From Synergistaceae bacterium (GTDB lineage: Bacteria > Synergistota > Synergistia > Synergistales > Synergistaceae), in NCBI GenBank assembly GCA_031269875.1, contig JAISYM010000112.1, forward strand, positions 1 through 37,252: a stretch of DNA of 37,252 bases, written 5' to 3'. Positions 1 to 7,991 of the stretch are shown here, one piece after another. The notes beneath the pieces are model-generated. The model ran no database searches and was not told the origin of the DNA. It saw only the letters and a list, made by a program, of their open reading frames with translations. A program made the position numbers and the translations under genes. Positions within the stretch are counted from its first letter, which is position 1; every line of letters begins with the position of its first letter.

Positions 1-726
1 ATCGGCCGGGACGTGGACGGAGCCAACATAAGCGGCCTCATCGTGGAAAATAAAATCGACTCGCAGGGCATCTCGGTCGACGAGAATCTGGGCACCGGAA
101 GGGCGTACATATACATCCCTCCCGACGGAGACAGCAGCATAGTCGTCTACGCGGGGGCAAACAACAATCTCCTCCCAGAGGACATCTCCAAAAACGAGTC
201 CCTGTTCAGAAATGCCTCTTATTGTCTTCTGCCCATGGAAATACCGGTGGAAACCGTCGCATTCGCGGCTGACACGGCTCGGTCATACGGAGTCGCCACA
301 ATACTCAAACCCAGCGCCCTCCGAAAGATCGAAAGTTCCCTGCTGGAAAAAGTCGACATATTTGTTCCGAATGAGAAAGAGGCGGCTATCCTCTGCCCTC
401 ATCTGGAATCGATCGAGGACAGAGCCCTTTATTTCCTCGATCGGGGGGTGAAAGCGGTCATAATCACGATGGGCGCTTCGGGCTGTTACATGAGGGACGC
501 CAAACGGTCGCGGTTCTGCCCCGCCGCTTCGTTCCCCTCCCTGGACACCACCGGAGGGGCGGACGCCTTTATAAGCGCTCTCGCTGTGTACCTCAACGAG
601 AAAACCGATATCGCAGAGGCAATCCGCAGGGCAAATTGCGCGGCCGGTTTCTGCGTGTCACGCCAGGGAGTCCTTCCGGCGATGGTGGACCGGGTGACGC
701 TGGAACTGTATCTCGGCAGACACTGA
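1..726 (+). CDS. PfkB/ribokinase-family carbohydrate kinase, 5'-truncated by the window edge
   Basis: The reading frame is open from base 1, so the N-terminal part of the gene lies outside the window. The visible part carries the middle and C-terminal portion of a ribokinase-type fold, which phosphorylates a sugar or nucleoside with ATP. Visible landmarks are an N-E-K-E-A-A segment typical of the family before the nucleotide site, then a V-I-I-T-M-G-A-S-G-C strand, then D-T-T-G-G-A-D-A-F. The last corresponds to the family signature D-T-x-G-A-G-D-x-F, which holds the catalytic Asp. Here the anion-hole G-A-G-D is G-G-A-D, but the Asp is kept. The substrate cannot be deduced. No downstream gene follows on the same strand. 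Confidence 0.88.
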   Translation: MGRDVDGANISGLIVENKIDSQGISVDENLGTGRAYIYIPPDGDSSIVVYAGANNNLLPEDISKNESLFRNASYCLLPMEIPVETVAFAADTARSYGVATILKPSALRKIESSLLEKVDIFVPNEKEAAILCPHLESIEDRALYFLDRGVKAVIITMGASGCYMRDAKRSRFCPAASFPSLDTTGGADAFISALAVYLNEKTDIAEAIRRANCAAGFCVSRQGVLPAMVDRVTLELYLGRH

Positions 727-742
727 CGCGGCCCGTATTGAC

Positions 743-948
743 ATAATAAGTTATGACTATCCAATTGTCTCAGGAAAGAGACGCCGGGCCGGCGAACGAA
801 CGCAGCGAATCGGCGGCCGACATGGATGTCGGACGAGCGAATCATCTCAGGACAGAGGTGTATGAGCGGTCCGATTCGCGGAGTGAGTCGCCGGGCCGTC
901 ATCTCGGGTTCATCATTATGAGACAATTGGATAGTCATATAATAAGTT
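743..948. mobile_element. MITE-like element with 20-bp TIRs and 10-bp target-site duplication
   Basis: A 186-bp segment (753-938) is bounded by perfect 20-bp inverted repeats: ATGACTATCCAATTGTCTCA at 753-772 and its reverse complement at 919-938. It is flanked on both sides by the direct repeat ATAATAAGTT (743-752 and 939-948), the expected footprint of a target-site duplication. The interior has no convincing gene. It is itself an imperfect palindrome (the strings around 806-816 and 870-885 can pair) with a small CCGACAT/ATGTCGG hairpin near 816-833. This is the architecture of a non-autonomous miniature transposable element mobilised in trans. No transposase that could be its partner is in the window. 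Confidence 0.85.
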
Positions 949-960
949 GCCAAAAACCCG

Positions 961-1003
961 TTTTAACGCTTCACCCTTTAGGCCCGTGATTTCGAATCGG
1001 TAT
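961..1003 (+). repeat. Dispersed 43-bp repeat, copy 1
   Basis: This segment begins TTTTAACGCTTCACCCTTTA and aligns without gaps to 14208-14250, with 37 of 43 positions identical by eye. A third copy is inverted at 28335-28376. It lies ten bases beyond the stop of the TIR gene and just after the MITE. Its function is unknown. Confidence 0.75.
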
Positions 1004-1012
1004 AACTTAGCC

Positions 1013-2023
1013 CTAAATGCCTACTTTGCGGCGTTCGGCGATGAGTTCGACCAGATACGCCTCTCCGAGCTGTGTTATTTTCCAGAAAGTGTTTCCCGTC
1101 TCTCTCTGAAAAACAGTGTGAGGGGGGCTGGAAGTCGCGACATATCCAAGCGACGCGAATCGCGATATGATCATGGAGAAGGAGTCCTTCGCGATTGCCG
1201 GATTCGTCAGGAGTTTGTACGCGAGGCCGTTTCTCAGGTTGGCGTCGCGCTCTCGGCACAAATTGAGGATGAGGCTCCTTATGAAATGCTCGTCCTGCTG
1301 CTGCCGGATGTTGGGCGCAAGCGCCTTGAACAGGTCGTCCCAGAGAACCCGCACTACGACGTTTTCACGTTTACGGGCGGTATCCGCGCTAATCGTTATC
1401 TCGCAGTAATCGCTTGCGCCCCACTTTTCCGCCCTGCGAGACGCGGACGCTCCCGATGAGATATCGTCAGGCACGCCGGAAAGGCATGAGAACCCCGCTC
1501 CCGCGTAATCTAGCTTATCGAGCGCCAGGTCGCTGCCGCCCGATATTTGACGCCTCATAACGGCGATCATCCCGGCCAGCGCCGCCGGGACGCCGGAACC
1601 GCGCTTCATCTCCAGCCCGAGGAATGAGGCCGCCTCTTTGCAGGCGCTGATAATCTGAACGGGCGCGTTTTGCTCCTCCACCTTCAGGTGCCTGAAGCCG
1701 CCGATATGAGGCGGCAGGTCGCGAAAATCGGCGCCATCCAGATAAAACAGGATTATTTTCTTCCCAAGTACCCAGGCCGCGCCGAGCTCGAACAGCACCC
1801 AGTCCGTAGTTATGCCGGACGGGGTCACGATCGCAAAGAACACCTCGCTTGAGCCGATGGCGGATTTCAGCCATTCGGAAACACCTTCGTCCTCAAGCCG
1901 ATCCGGGTAATGAGACCAGGAACACAAAATTTTATCCGGCGCGATGTCGACCAACACCGACAAGAAGCCCTTCAGGGCTTCCGCGAATTGAAGGTCTTCC
2001 AGCGCGTGGCTTATGAATATCAT
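1013..2023 (-). CDS. TIR-domain protein with C-terminal helical/winged-helix-like region
   Basis: The protein has 336 residues. The N-terminal ~115 residues look like a bacterial TIR domain: an opening F-I-S-H-A-x-E-D strand/loop at 3-10, then a T-P-S-G-I-T-T-D-W-V-L-F-E-L-G-A-A-W segment. Glu79 there sits where TIR NADases carry their catalytic glutamate, followed by K-K-I-I-L-F. The C-terminal half (about 215-336) is predicted helical and ends in a segment resembling a winged-helix (F-x-K-I-T-x-L-G-E-A-Y). The ATG start is preceded by GGGAG. The gene starts 16 bp after the histidine kinase stop on the same strand, so it is probably co-transcribed with that two-component system. NAD+ cleavage is inferred from the family; a signalling or defence role is possible but not shown. 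Confidence 0.8.
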   Translation of the reverse strand: MIFISHALEDLQFAEALKGFLSVLVDIAPDKILCSWSHYPDRLEDEGVSEWLKSAIGSSEVFFAIVTPSGITTDWVLFELGAAWVLGKKIILFYLDGADFRDLPPHIGGFRHLKVEEQNAPVQIISACKEAASFLGLEMKRGSGVPAALAGMIAVMRRQISGGSDLALDKLDYAGAGFSCLSGVPDDISSGASASRRAEKWGASDYCEITISADTARKRENVVVRVLWDDLFKALAPNIRQQQDEHFIRSLILNLCRERDANLRNGLAYKLLTNPAIAKDSFSMIISRFASLGYVATSSPPHTVFQRETGNTFWKITQLGEAYLVELIAERRKVGI

Positions 2024-2039
2024 CGAAACGGGCTCCCTT

Positions 2040-3515
2040 TCAACCGTCGCATATCGTAATGGTAATGGCCGTACCTTCCCCGGGCGCGGAGATCAATTCG
2101 AACTTCCCGCCCAAAAGTTCCGTCCTCTGCCTCATACCGTTCAATCCGCGCTTTCCCTCCAGAAGCAGCGCATCCATCATTTCCTTGCTCCGGACGAAAC
2201 CGGCTCCGTTGTCGCTCACACGGAACACCACGCCGCGCTCGCCGCGCTTCGAAATCTCAACGTCAACCCGCGTGGCGTTTCCGTGCCTGACCGCGTTCGA
2301 GACGGCCTCCTGAAAGATACGGAAAATCGCGAGCGTAGTCTCCATCGGGATATCGATCGTAGGGTCTATCTCCGTGTCGATCTTGATCGCGTGCTGCAGC
2401 TCAAAGCGGTTTGCCGATTCCTCGATGCATGAGACGATCCCGAGAGATACCCAGGGAGGGACGAGCGAGTCGCAGATGTTTCTTAAGTCGCTCACCAAAT
2501 CCTGCGCCGCCCCTTCCGCGGTGAGAAGTTGGCGTTTCAACTCCTCTCCCATGCCCTCGGACACTATATTCGCTATCTGTATGCGCTGGATAAGGGCGGA
2601 GACCACTTGTATCGGACCGTCGTGTATATCCCGCGCGATCCTGCTTCGCTCGTTCTCCTGCGCTTTCAAGATGTCCATCATATAGCGCTTTTCGAGCTCC
2701 TCTTTCTCGATCATTCTCCCCGCAAGCTTGACGATTGCTTTTTTCAGCGACGATATCTCGTCTACCTGCATAGCGGCGCTGCCAGGACGCCCGTCGCCGG
2801 GAGGCGTCTCCTTCCCCCACTCCAGCGTCTCGACCTGTGAGGAGAGGTCCTGCAAGGGCAGGATGACCGACCTGCGCAGAAAAAACAGAGCCATGAGGCA
2901 GAGGAGCATGGATATAGAGCCTGCCGCGGAGAGCTTTATCAAGTTAAAATCGTTCATCCCCATCCAGCTGAGCATGGTCACCGCTGCAACGGCGTACACA
3001 CTCGGGTCACTCGTAGGAGCTACGTGAGCCACGTAAGAGATATCCTCACGTCCCACCCTGAACTTGCTCATAATGTTTCCACCGCGGGATATCCCTCTTC
3101 CCGTCGCCGCGATGGGAGCCCCGGCGAAAATATTTACCAGCACGGCGGCGTTCTGAGAACAGGAGATAAGCTGCCCGCCGTCGGTCACATAGGCCACCAG
3201 GCCGGGTATAAACTTCTCGCGCAACGTGCGGACGTCGGGACCGGTCACACCCTGCGCGCCGCTCACGTCCCTTATCGAGATAAGCCTGTCGTAACCGCGA
3301 TCCGCTACCAGTGACAAAAAAGCGGCAATCCGCTCGCCGTTGCCCTCATCCCATCTGTCGGCGGCGTATGCCGAGAGATTTCTGACGTAAGCGCCCGATA
3401 TATACGTCATCGCGTTTTTCTGAGAGATAAATGCCCTTGCCGATTCCACGAGGGTGATCACCACCGGAAGCAGGATACATATAAACAGTATCGTGAGCAG
3501 TTTCCTTCGAATCAC
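2040..3515 (-). CDS. NarL/DegS-type sensor histidine kinase (first pair)
   Basis: This is a 491-residue membrane sensor kinase. It has an N-terminal membrane segment (about 5-24), an extracytoplasmic sensing region, a second membrane helix (about 192-213), a HAMP-like linker, a HisKA_3 dimerisation helix with the phospho-acceptor His298 in the R-D-I-H-D-G-P motif, and an HATPase domain. The HATPase domain shows the N box (F-Q-E-A-V-S-N-A-V-R-H-G), D-N-G-A-G-F and a G-L-x-G-M-R-x-R tail. The GTG start overlaps the response-regulator stop as GTGA, which indicates translational coupling. The signal sensed is unknown. It is a paralogue of the kinase at 30912-32363, with the same domain order. Confidence 0.93.
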   Translation of the reverse strand: MIRRKLLTILFICILLPVVITLVESARAFISQKNAMTYISGAYVRNLSAYAADRWDEGNGERIAAFLSLVADRGYDRLISIRDVSGAQGVTGPDVRTLREKFIPGLVAYVTDGGQLISCSQNAAVLVNIFAGAPIAATGRGISRGGNIMSKFRVGREDISYVAHVAPTSDPSVYAVAAVTMLSWMGMNDFNLIKLSAAGSISMLLCLMALFFLRRSVILPLQDLSSQVETLEWGKETPPGDGRPGSAAMQVDEISSLKKAIVKLAGRMIEKEELEKRYMMDILKAQENERSRIARDIHDGPIQVVSALIQRIQIANIVSEGMGEELKRQLLTAEGAAQDLVSDLRNICDSLVPPWVSLGIVSCIEESANRFELQHAIKIDTEIDPTIDIPMETTLAIFRIFQEAVSNAVRHGNATRVDVEISKRGERGVVFRVSDNGAGFVRSKEMMDALLLEGKRGLNGMRQRTELLGGKFELISAPGEGTAITITICDG

Positions 3516-4177
3516 AGCGCCTGCGCCTCGTCAAGAGAAGTCCCGTCGAGCAGTTCGTCCATGGTGATTATCCCGTATTTGAGGGCCACGAGCAGCGCCT
3601 CTCCCTTGCCCCTGCAGCCGAATTTAGAATAAACGGAGGTCAGATGCGCCTGTACCGTCCTCTCCGTGATGTTGAGCTTTACGGCAATCTCCTTGATCGA
3701 AAAGCCCTTCGATGTCACGAGCAGGACTTCTCTCTCCCTCGCGGAAAGAGCCTCCGGCATCTCGTCGCTGTCGCCCAGAGCGGACGCGACGTGCGAGTCG
3801 AGATAAAATCCCCCGCTCATCACCTGCTTTATCGCCACCTCGAGCTCGCGCACGGCGGTCGTTTTGAGGACAAATCCGGTCGCCCCCGCGCGCAGCGACG
3901 CCATCACATACGGACGGGCGTTGAACGACGTAAGCATTATGGGCCGAGTCGGAAGTCCTGCGTCCTTTATCTTTTGCGCCACGGTTATGCCGTTTTCCCC
4001 GGGCATCTGTATATCCAGCAGCGCAATATCAGGACGCTCCGACTCGATGACGGCCCACGCGGCGTTCCCGTCCTCCACCTCGGCGGTGAGGGTGAAGTTC
4101 GGGTTTCTCTTGATCCACTCGGCAAGCCCTGATCTTGTGAGCGGATGATCGTCCGCTATGACGATGGTTACCGGCAT
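3512..4177 (-). CDS. NarL/FixJ-type response regulator (first pair)
   Basis: The 221-residue protein has a receiver domain with acidic Asp9/Asp10, phospho-acceptor Asp55 (L-L-D-I-Q-M-P-G) and Lys105 (F-V-L-K-T). A C-terminal LuxR-type helix-turn-helix follows (L-S-A-R-E-R-E-V-L to I-T-E-R-T-V-Q-A-H). The ATG at 4177 is chosen because GAGGGG lies eight bases upstream; an in-frame TTG at 4204 would overlap metH and lacks such a site. The start is 13 bp after the metH stop, so it may be read through from the methionine genes. It pairs with the kinase that overlaps its stop codon. Its target genes are not evident. Confidence 0.93.
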   Translation of the reverse strand: MPVTIVIADDHPLTRSGLAEWIKRNPNFTLTAEVEDGNAAWAVIESERPDIALLDIQMPGENGITVAQKIKDAGLPTRPIMLTSFNARPYVMASLRAGATGFVLKTTAVRELEVAIKQVMSGGFYLDSHVASALGDSDEMPEALSAREREVLLVTSKGFSIKEIAVKLNITERTVQAHLTSVYSKFGCRGKGEALLVALKYGIITMDELLDGTSLDEAQAL

Positions 4178-4190
4178 TGTTATCCCCTCG

Positions 4191-6542
4191 TTACCCCCCG
4201 ACAAGACTCCTGCAAAGTGACAGAGCCGCGTTACTGTCCCGCGCGTAGCGCGCTCCGAAAAGGTTTGCCAGCTCGTCGTTCATCGACGCCCCGCCGCAGA
4301 TGACCGGCACGGAAACGCCGCCTTCCGCAAGAGCGGCGACCACCTCAGAAACGCGGCCAACCGTGGTAGTCATCATCGCCGAAAGTCCTACTATATCCGG
4401 GGCCAGTTCCGCCGCTTGCCGCAAAATTTCCGCGGAGCTGACGTTCTTACCGGCGTCCGCCACTTCGAATCCCCCCGCCCGAAGCACGGTCGCGACTATG
4501 TTTTTGCCGATATCGTGAATGTCGCCCTCGACAGTGGCGAGCAGCACCTTTCCTCGCCCCCGCGACGCCTCCCCGCCCTCCATCATGCCGCGCAGACGGT
4601 CGAATACGGGGAAGGCCGTCTCCGCGGCAAAGAGTATATGCGGAAGAAAAATTTTCTTCGACTCGTAAAGCGCGCCCACCTTCTCCATAGCCTCTCCGAG
4701 GACGTTCTGGCTCACCTCCAGGGGCGGCATACCGGATGAGAGTTTCTCGTCGACCAGCGCCGACACGGTCTTCGACCTCCCGGACAAGAGAGCCTCCACA
4801 AGGGGATCGAGCGCGGATTCATCGAGCCTGTCCTCCAGCTTGCCAGTCTTGAGGAGCAGCGCGCCGTAAAGCGTCTCCATGACGACGTTGTCGCCGCTGT
4901 TGATTATCGCCGCGGACAGGCCGATTTCCACGGCCTGCGACAGAAACGCCGCGTTTATCCCGGATCTGTTCGGCATTCCGTGCGAGAGGTTCGATACGCC
5001 GAGTACCGTGTTAAGGCCATCTTCCGCGCACATGCGGAGCGTACCGAGCGTCGCCCTGTGATCGCATCCCGCGCCGACCGACATCGCCAGCGCGTCGACG
5101 ATAAAGCGGTCACGAGTGAGCCCCATCGCCAGAGCGCGCGCGAGCGCCCGTTTTACCGCCTCAAACCTGCCAGCCGGCGATTCCGGTATATCCTTGTCCA
5201 TAGCGAGCAGTACCATGACGCCGCCGTATTTTTTAAGGAGCGGCAATTTCGCCGCAAGCGACTCATCGTCACAGGCGCTCGAATTGATCAGCGGGCGGCC
5301 CGGATACTCCGCCAAGGCCCTCTCCAGGAGGTCGAGGCTCTGAATGTCCAGGGAAAGGGGCAGGGGCGTCGCGCCCTCGATTGCGATGATCGCGTCCGAC
5401 ACGCTCTCCTCCGTGAAGAATTTTTCAACGCCGAAATTAATATCCAGCGCGTTCGCGCCCTCGCGCCCCTGCGACGCGACTTCCTCCAGCATCGGAGCCC
5501 AGTCTCCCGAACGCATGCTGCTACGGAGGAGTTTCTTGCCGGTCGGGTTGATCCTCTCACCGATAACGCAAAAATTCCCTCCAAGATCAAAGACGGACGT
5601 GCGCGACGCAACGCGCGTCCCAAGCCTGACGTCTCTCGGGCGGCGTCCGGCGGGAACCACGCCCTTGAGCGCGGCGGAGAGCGCTTTTATATAATCCGGC
5701 CTCGTGCCGCAGCAGCCCCCGATTATCGAAGCGCCGGCCTCCACGAACTCCTCGGCGTAAAGTGAGAACTCCGCGGCGCTCGTATCGTAGACCGTCATTT
5801 TCCCGTCGAAGCGCGGATCGCCGGCGTTCGGCTCCACTGAGAGCGGCAGCGTGGTAGCCTTCGCCAGCCGCCTTAAATTTTGGAGCGTTTCCGCGGGACC
5901 AACGAGGCAGTTCATACCCAACACATCCACGTCGAGATCGCCCGCCACAGCGGCAAACACCTCCACGGAAGCGCCCGTAAGCGTCGTCCCCGACGAGTCG
6001 AACGCCATCTGAGCGATGAGCGGAATCTCCACAGATATCTCCCTCACAGCGATAAGCGCCGCCTTGAGCTCCTTTATATCGGTTATTGTCTCGATTATCA
6101 GACCGTCACATCCGGCGTTTATGAGAAGTTCCGCCTGCTCGCGGTAAGCGATGAGGCAATCGTGGAAACTTCCGCTTCCGGCGGGCTTTGGAAGCCGCCC
6201 GGTGGAGGTCATATCCCCGAAGACCAGTACGCGACGCCGCGCGCAAGACGCGGCGCGGCGGGCGATTGCCACGGCCTCCCTGTGGATTTCCGCTATTTTA
6301 TCCTGGAGGGAGTTCTCCGCGAGCTTTGGCCTGTTGCCGCAAAACGTGTTCGTGAGCAGTATATCCGCCCCGGCGTCGACATATTCCCGATGCAGCTTCT
6401 CCACGCTCAGCGGATGCTCCAAGTTGAGCAGTTCGGCCGGGACGCCGCCAAGCCCCTCGTCGAAGAAACACGTCCCATAACCGCCATCCAGCATGAGCGT
6501 GCGCGTTTCGAGCGCCTCTTTGAACTCTTCCCTCGATATCAT
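4191..6542 (-). CDS. metH: Cobalamin-dependent methionine synthase lacking the reactivation domain
   Basis: The 783-residue enzyme transfers a methyl group from methyltetrahydrofolate through B12 to homocysteine. Domains in order: a homocysteine S-methyltransferase barrel with zinc Cys212 and Cys277/Cys278 (G-G-C-C-G-T); a pterin-binding barrel starting near residue 325 (V-I-G-E-R-I-N-P-T-G); a B12-binding cap; and a B12 Rossmann domain with the D-x-H-x-x-G cobalt-ligand motif around His676. It ends after the B12 domain, so the SAM-dependent reactivation domain of the longer E. coli type enzyme is missing; a separate protein encoded at 7407-7991 appears to supply it. The ATG overlaps the metF stop as ATGA, so translation is coupled to metF. 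Confidence 0.95.
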   Translation of the reverse strand: MISREEFKEALETRTLMLDGGYGTCFFDEGLGGVPAELLNLEHPLSVEKLHREYVDAGADILLTNTFCGNRPKLAENSLQDKIAEIHREAVAIARRAASCARRRVLVFGDMTSTGRLPKPAGSGSFHDCLIAYREQAELLINAGCDGLIIETITDIKELKAALIAVREISVEIPLIAQMAFDSSGTTLTGASVEVFAAVAGDLDVDVLGMNCLVGPAETLQNLRRLAKATTLPLSVEPNAGDPRFDGKMTVYDTSAAEFSLYAEEFVEAGASIIGGCCGTRPDYIKALSAALKGVVPAGRRPRDVRLGTRVASRTSVFDLGGNFCVIGERINPTGKKLLRSSMRSGDWAPMLEEVASQGREGANALDINFGVEKFFTEESVSDAIIAIEGATPLPLSLDIQSLDLLERALAEYPGRPLINSSACDDESLAAKLPLLKKYGGVMVLLAMDKDIPESPAGRFEAVKRALARALAMGLTRDRFIVDALAMSVGAGCDHRATLGTLRMCAEDGLNTVLGVSNLSHGMPNRSGINAAFLSQAVEIGLSAAIINSGDNVVMETLYGALLLKTGKLEDRLDESALDPLVEALLSGRSKTVSALVDEKLSSGMPPLEVSQNVLGEAMEKVGALYESKKIFLPHILFAAETAFPVFDRLRGMMEGGEASRGRGKVLLATVEGDIHDIGKNIVATVLRAGGFEVADAGKNVSSAEILRQAAELAPDIVGLSAMMTTTVGRVSEVVAALAEGGVSVPVICGGASMNDELANLFGARYARDSNAALSLCRSLVGG

Positions 6543-7417
6543 CGGAGTCCCCCGCGCAAGTCGCACCGCCTCAAAATCTCAAGAACTCCCTTTGATCTGT
6601 TCATGGTGTATACGTGAATCCCTCGCACGCCGTTCCGCCACAGCCCCATTATCTGAGAGGCCGCGTAGTCTATGCCGGCTTCCCGCATCGACGCGTCGTC
6701 GTCCTCGTACCGATCGAGCAGTGAGGACAGCCGCTCCGGCACGCGGCACCCCGAAATCTCGACTATGCGCCTTATCTGCCGCGCCTTGAATACGGGCATT
6801 ATTCCCGCTATGAGCGGCGATTTCACGCCGGAGGACGAGACGTCCTCCGCAAAGCTCCAAAAGGCCTCGTCGTCGAAAAAGAGCTGGGTTATGAAAAAAG
6901 AGACGCCCGCATCTTCTTTCTCCCTCATATAAGCGATATCAACCTCGCGCGAGACGCTCTGCTGATGCCCCTCTGGATACGCCGCGCCGCCGACGCAGAA
7001 TATTTTAGCCTCAGCCACATATCGGACGAGATCGCTTGCCCGGGCGTAATCCTTCCAGGCGTCTTCGCCAGTATCCTGATCCTTCGGAACGTCTCCGCGC
7101 AAAGCGAGGATATTAGTCACGCCCAAGTCATCGAGAGAGTCCAAAACGCGGGAGGCGTCGTCGTTCGTATATCCGACCGCCGTCAAGTGCGACAGAGGAT
7201 TCATTCCGTTCGAGAGTATGATTCCGGCGATATCGAGAGCCCTCGGCCTGTTGTTCCCGCCGGCGCCGTATGTCACGGATATAAAATCGGGCGCCGCCGA
7301 TTTCATATCGGATATTGTCCGGCTTATCCCGGAGAGATCGGCGTCCATCTCCGGTTTGGGCGGAAAGACCTCAAAAGAAAGGGTCTGCCTGTCTCTCAAT
7401 AATTCGTCAATCCTCAA
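6539..7417 (-). CDS. metF: Methylenetetrahydrofolate reductase
   Basis: MetF reduces 5,10-methylene-THF to 5-methyl-THF, the methyl donor for the adjacent MetH. Recognition rests on the N-terminal T-L-S-F-E-V-F-P-P-K motif, S-V-T-Y-G-A-G-G, the H-L-T-A-V-G-Y segment and the F-F-I-T-Q-L-F-F-D strand, with about 290 residues matching the family. The start is uncertain: a TTG at 7417 (preceded by GGATGGG) or one at 7432, both overlapping the end of the upstream gene. The stop overlaps the metH start by four bases. The gene lies third in the methionine operon. Confidence 0.94.
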   Translation of the reverse strand: MRIDELLRDRQTLSFEVFPPKPEMDADLSGISRTISDMKSAAPDFISVTYGAGGNNRPRALDIAGIILSNGMNPLSHLTAVGYTNDDASRVLDSLDDLGVTNILALRGDVPKDQDTGEDAWKDYARASDLVRYVAEAKIFCVGGAAYPEGHQQSVSREVDIAYMREKEDAGVSFFITQLFFDDEAFWSFAEDVSSSGVKSPLIAGIMPVFKARQIRRIVEISGCRVPERLSSLLDRYEDDDASMREAGIDYAASQIMGLWRNGVRGIHVYTMNRSKGVLEILRRCDLRGGLR

Positions 7418-7991
7418 TAGTATCCCATCCAATCATGCAAATAATACTCTTGCGCGGAATTATTATACCAGTTTGCGAGTCGACCGACACGGGCCGTTCC
7501 GGTTTATCCTCCCCCACGGCGAGTTTGAGCCATTCCGCGTTATGGCGAACACTGAACCCGCCGTAACCAGGCGCGAAGCGCGTCGTCCCGCGCCCGCGCG
7601 CGGCCCGAAGTCTCTCGTCCACGTTTTCCGCGAGGCACTCTACAGCCTCCGAACCCCAGGAATCGAGCAACAGCGCCCGAAGCGGCTCGTCCCGCCCGAA
7701 ATACGCCTCCGCCGCCAAGTCCAACCCCGCCCCAAGGGAAAAGAGCATCGCGCTGTACGAAGCGCAGCCTTCCAATTTACCGGGAAGAGAAATATCGCCG
7801 AGCTCGCGCCGCTCATAATCGTTTACGACCGCAAGCGGCTCGGCCAAATCCAGCGCCTCGATGTAAATTTCCTTGGCGAGAGCCAGTTCGCCGTCCTTCA
7901 TATCCTTCAGCGCGGACCTGTAACCCGACCTCGCGAGATAGGCTTTGAGGCGCGGCATCACATCCTCCCGCCCGACTTCGATTATGGGCAA
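7407..7991 (-). CDS. Stand-alone methionine synthase activation-domain protein
   Basis: The protein is about 194 residues and resembles single-domain proteins related to the C-terminal reactivation domain of MetH, which binds SAM and re-methylates oxidised cob(II)alamin. Supporting features are the N-terminal P-I-x-E-V-x-x-E-D-V-x-x-x-L segment, a central D-S-W-G-S-E-A-V-E helix, and the R-F-A-P-G-Y-G-G-F-S segment that corresponds to the conserved R-x-x-P-G-Y-G motif of that domain. Its position directly upstream of metF and a truncated metH supports the call. The start is either TTG 7991 (overlapping the preceding stop and keeping the conserved P-I motif) or ATG 7958 with a clear GGGAGG site. 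Confidence 0.82.
   Translation of the reverse strand: MPIIEVGREDVMPRLKAYLARSGYRSALKDMKDGELALAKEIYIEALDLAEPLAVVNDYERRELGDISLPGKLEGCASYSAMLFSLGAGLDLAAEAYFGRDEPLRALLLDSWGSEAVECLAENVDERLRAARGRGTTRFAPGYGGFSVRHNAEWLKLAVGEDKPERPVSVDSQTGIIIPRKSIICMIGWDTIED

Noticed and set aside
4980-5765. 261-codon plus-strand frame opposite metH
   Set aside because: Antisense to a well-defined MetH barrel; Arg-rich translation typical of a shadow frame.
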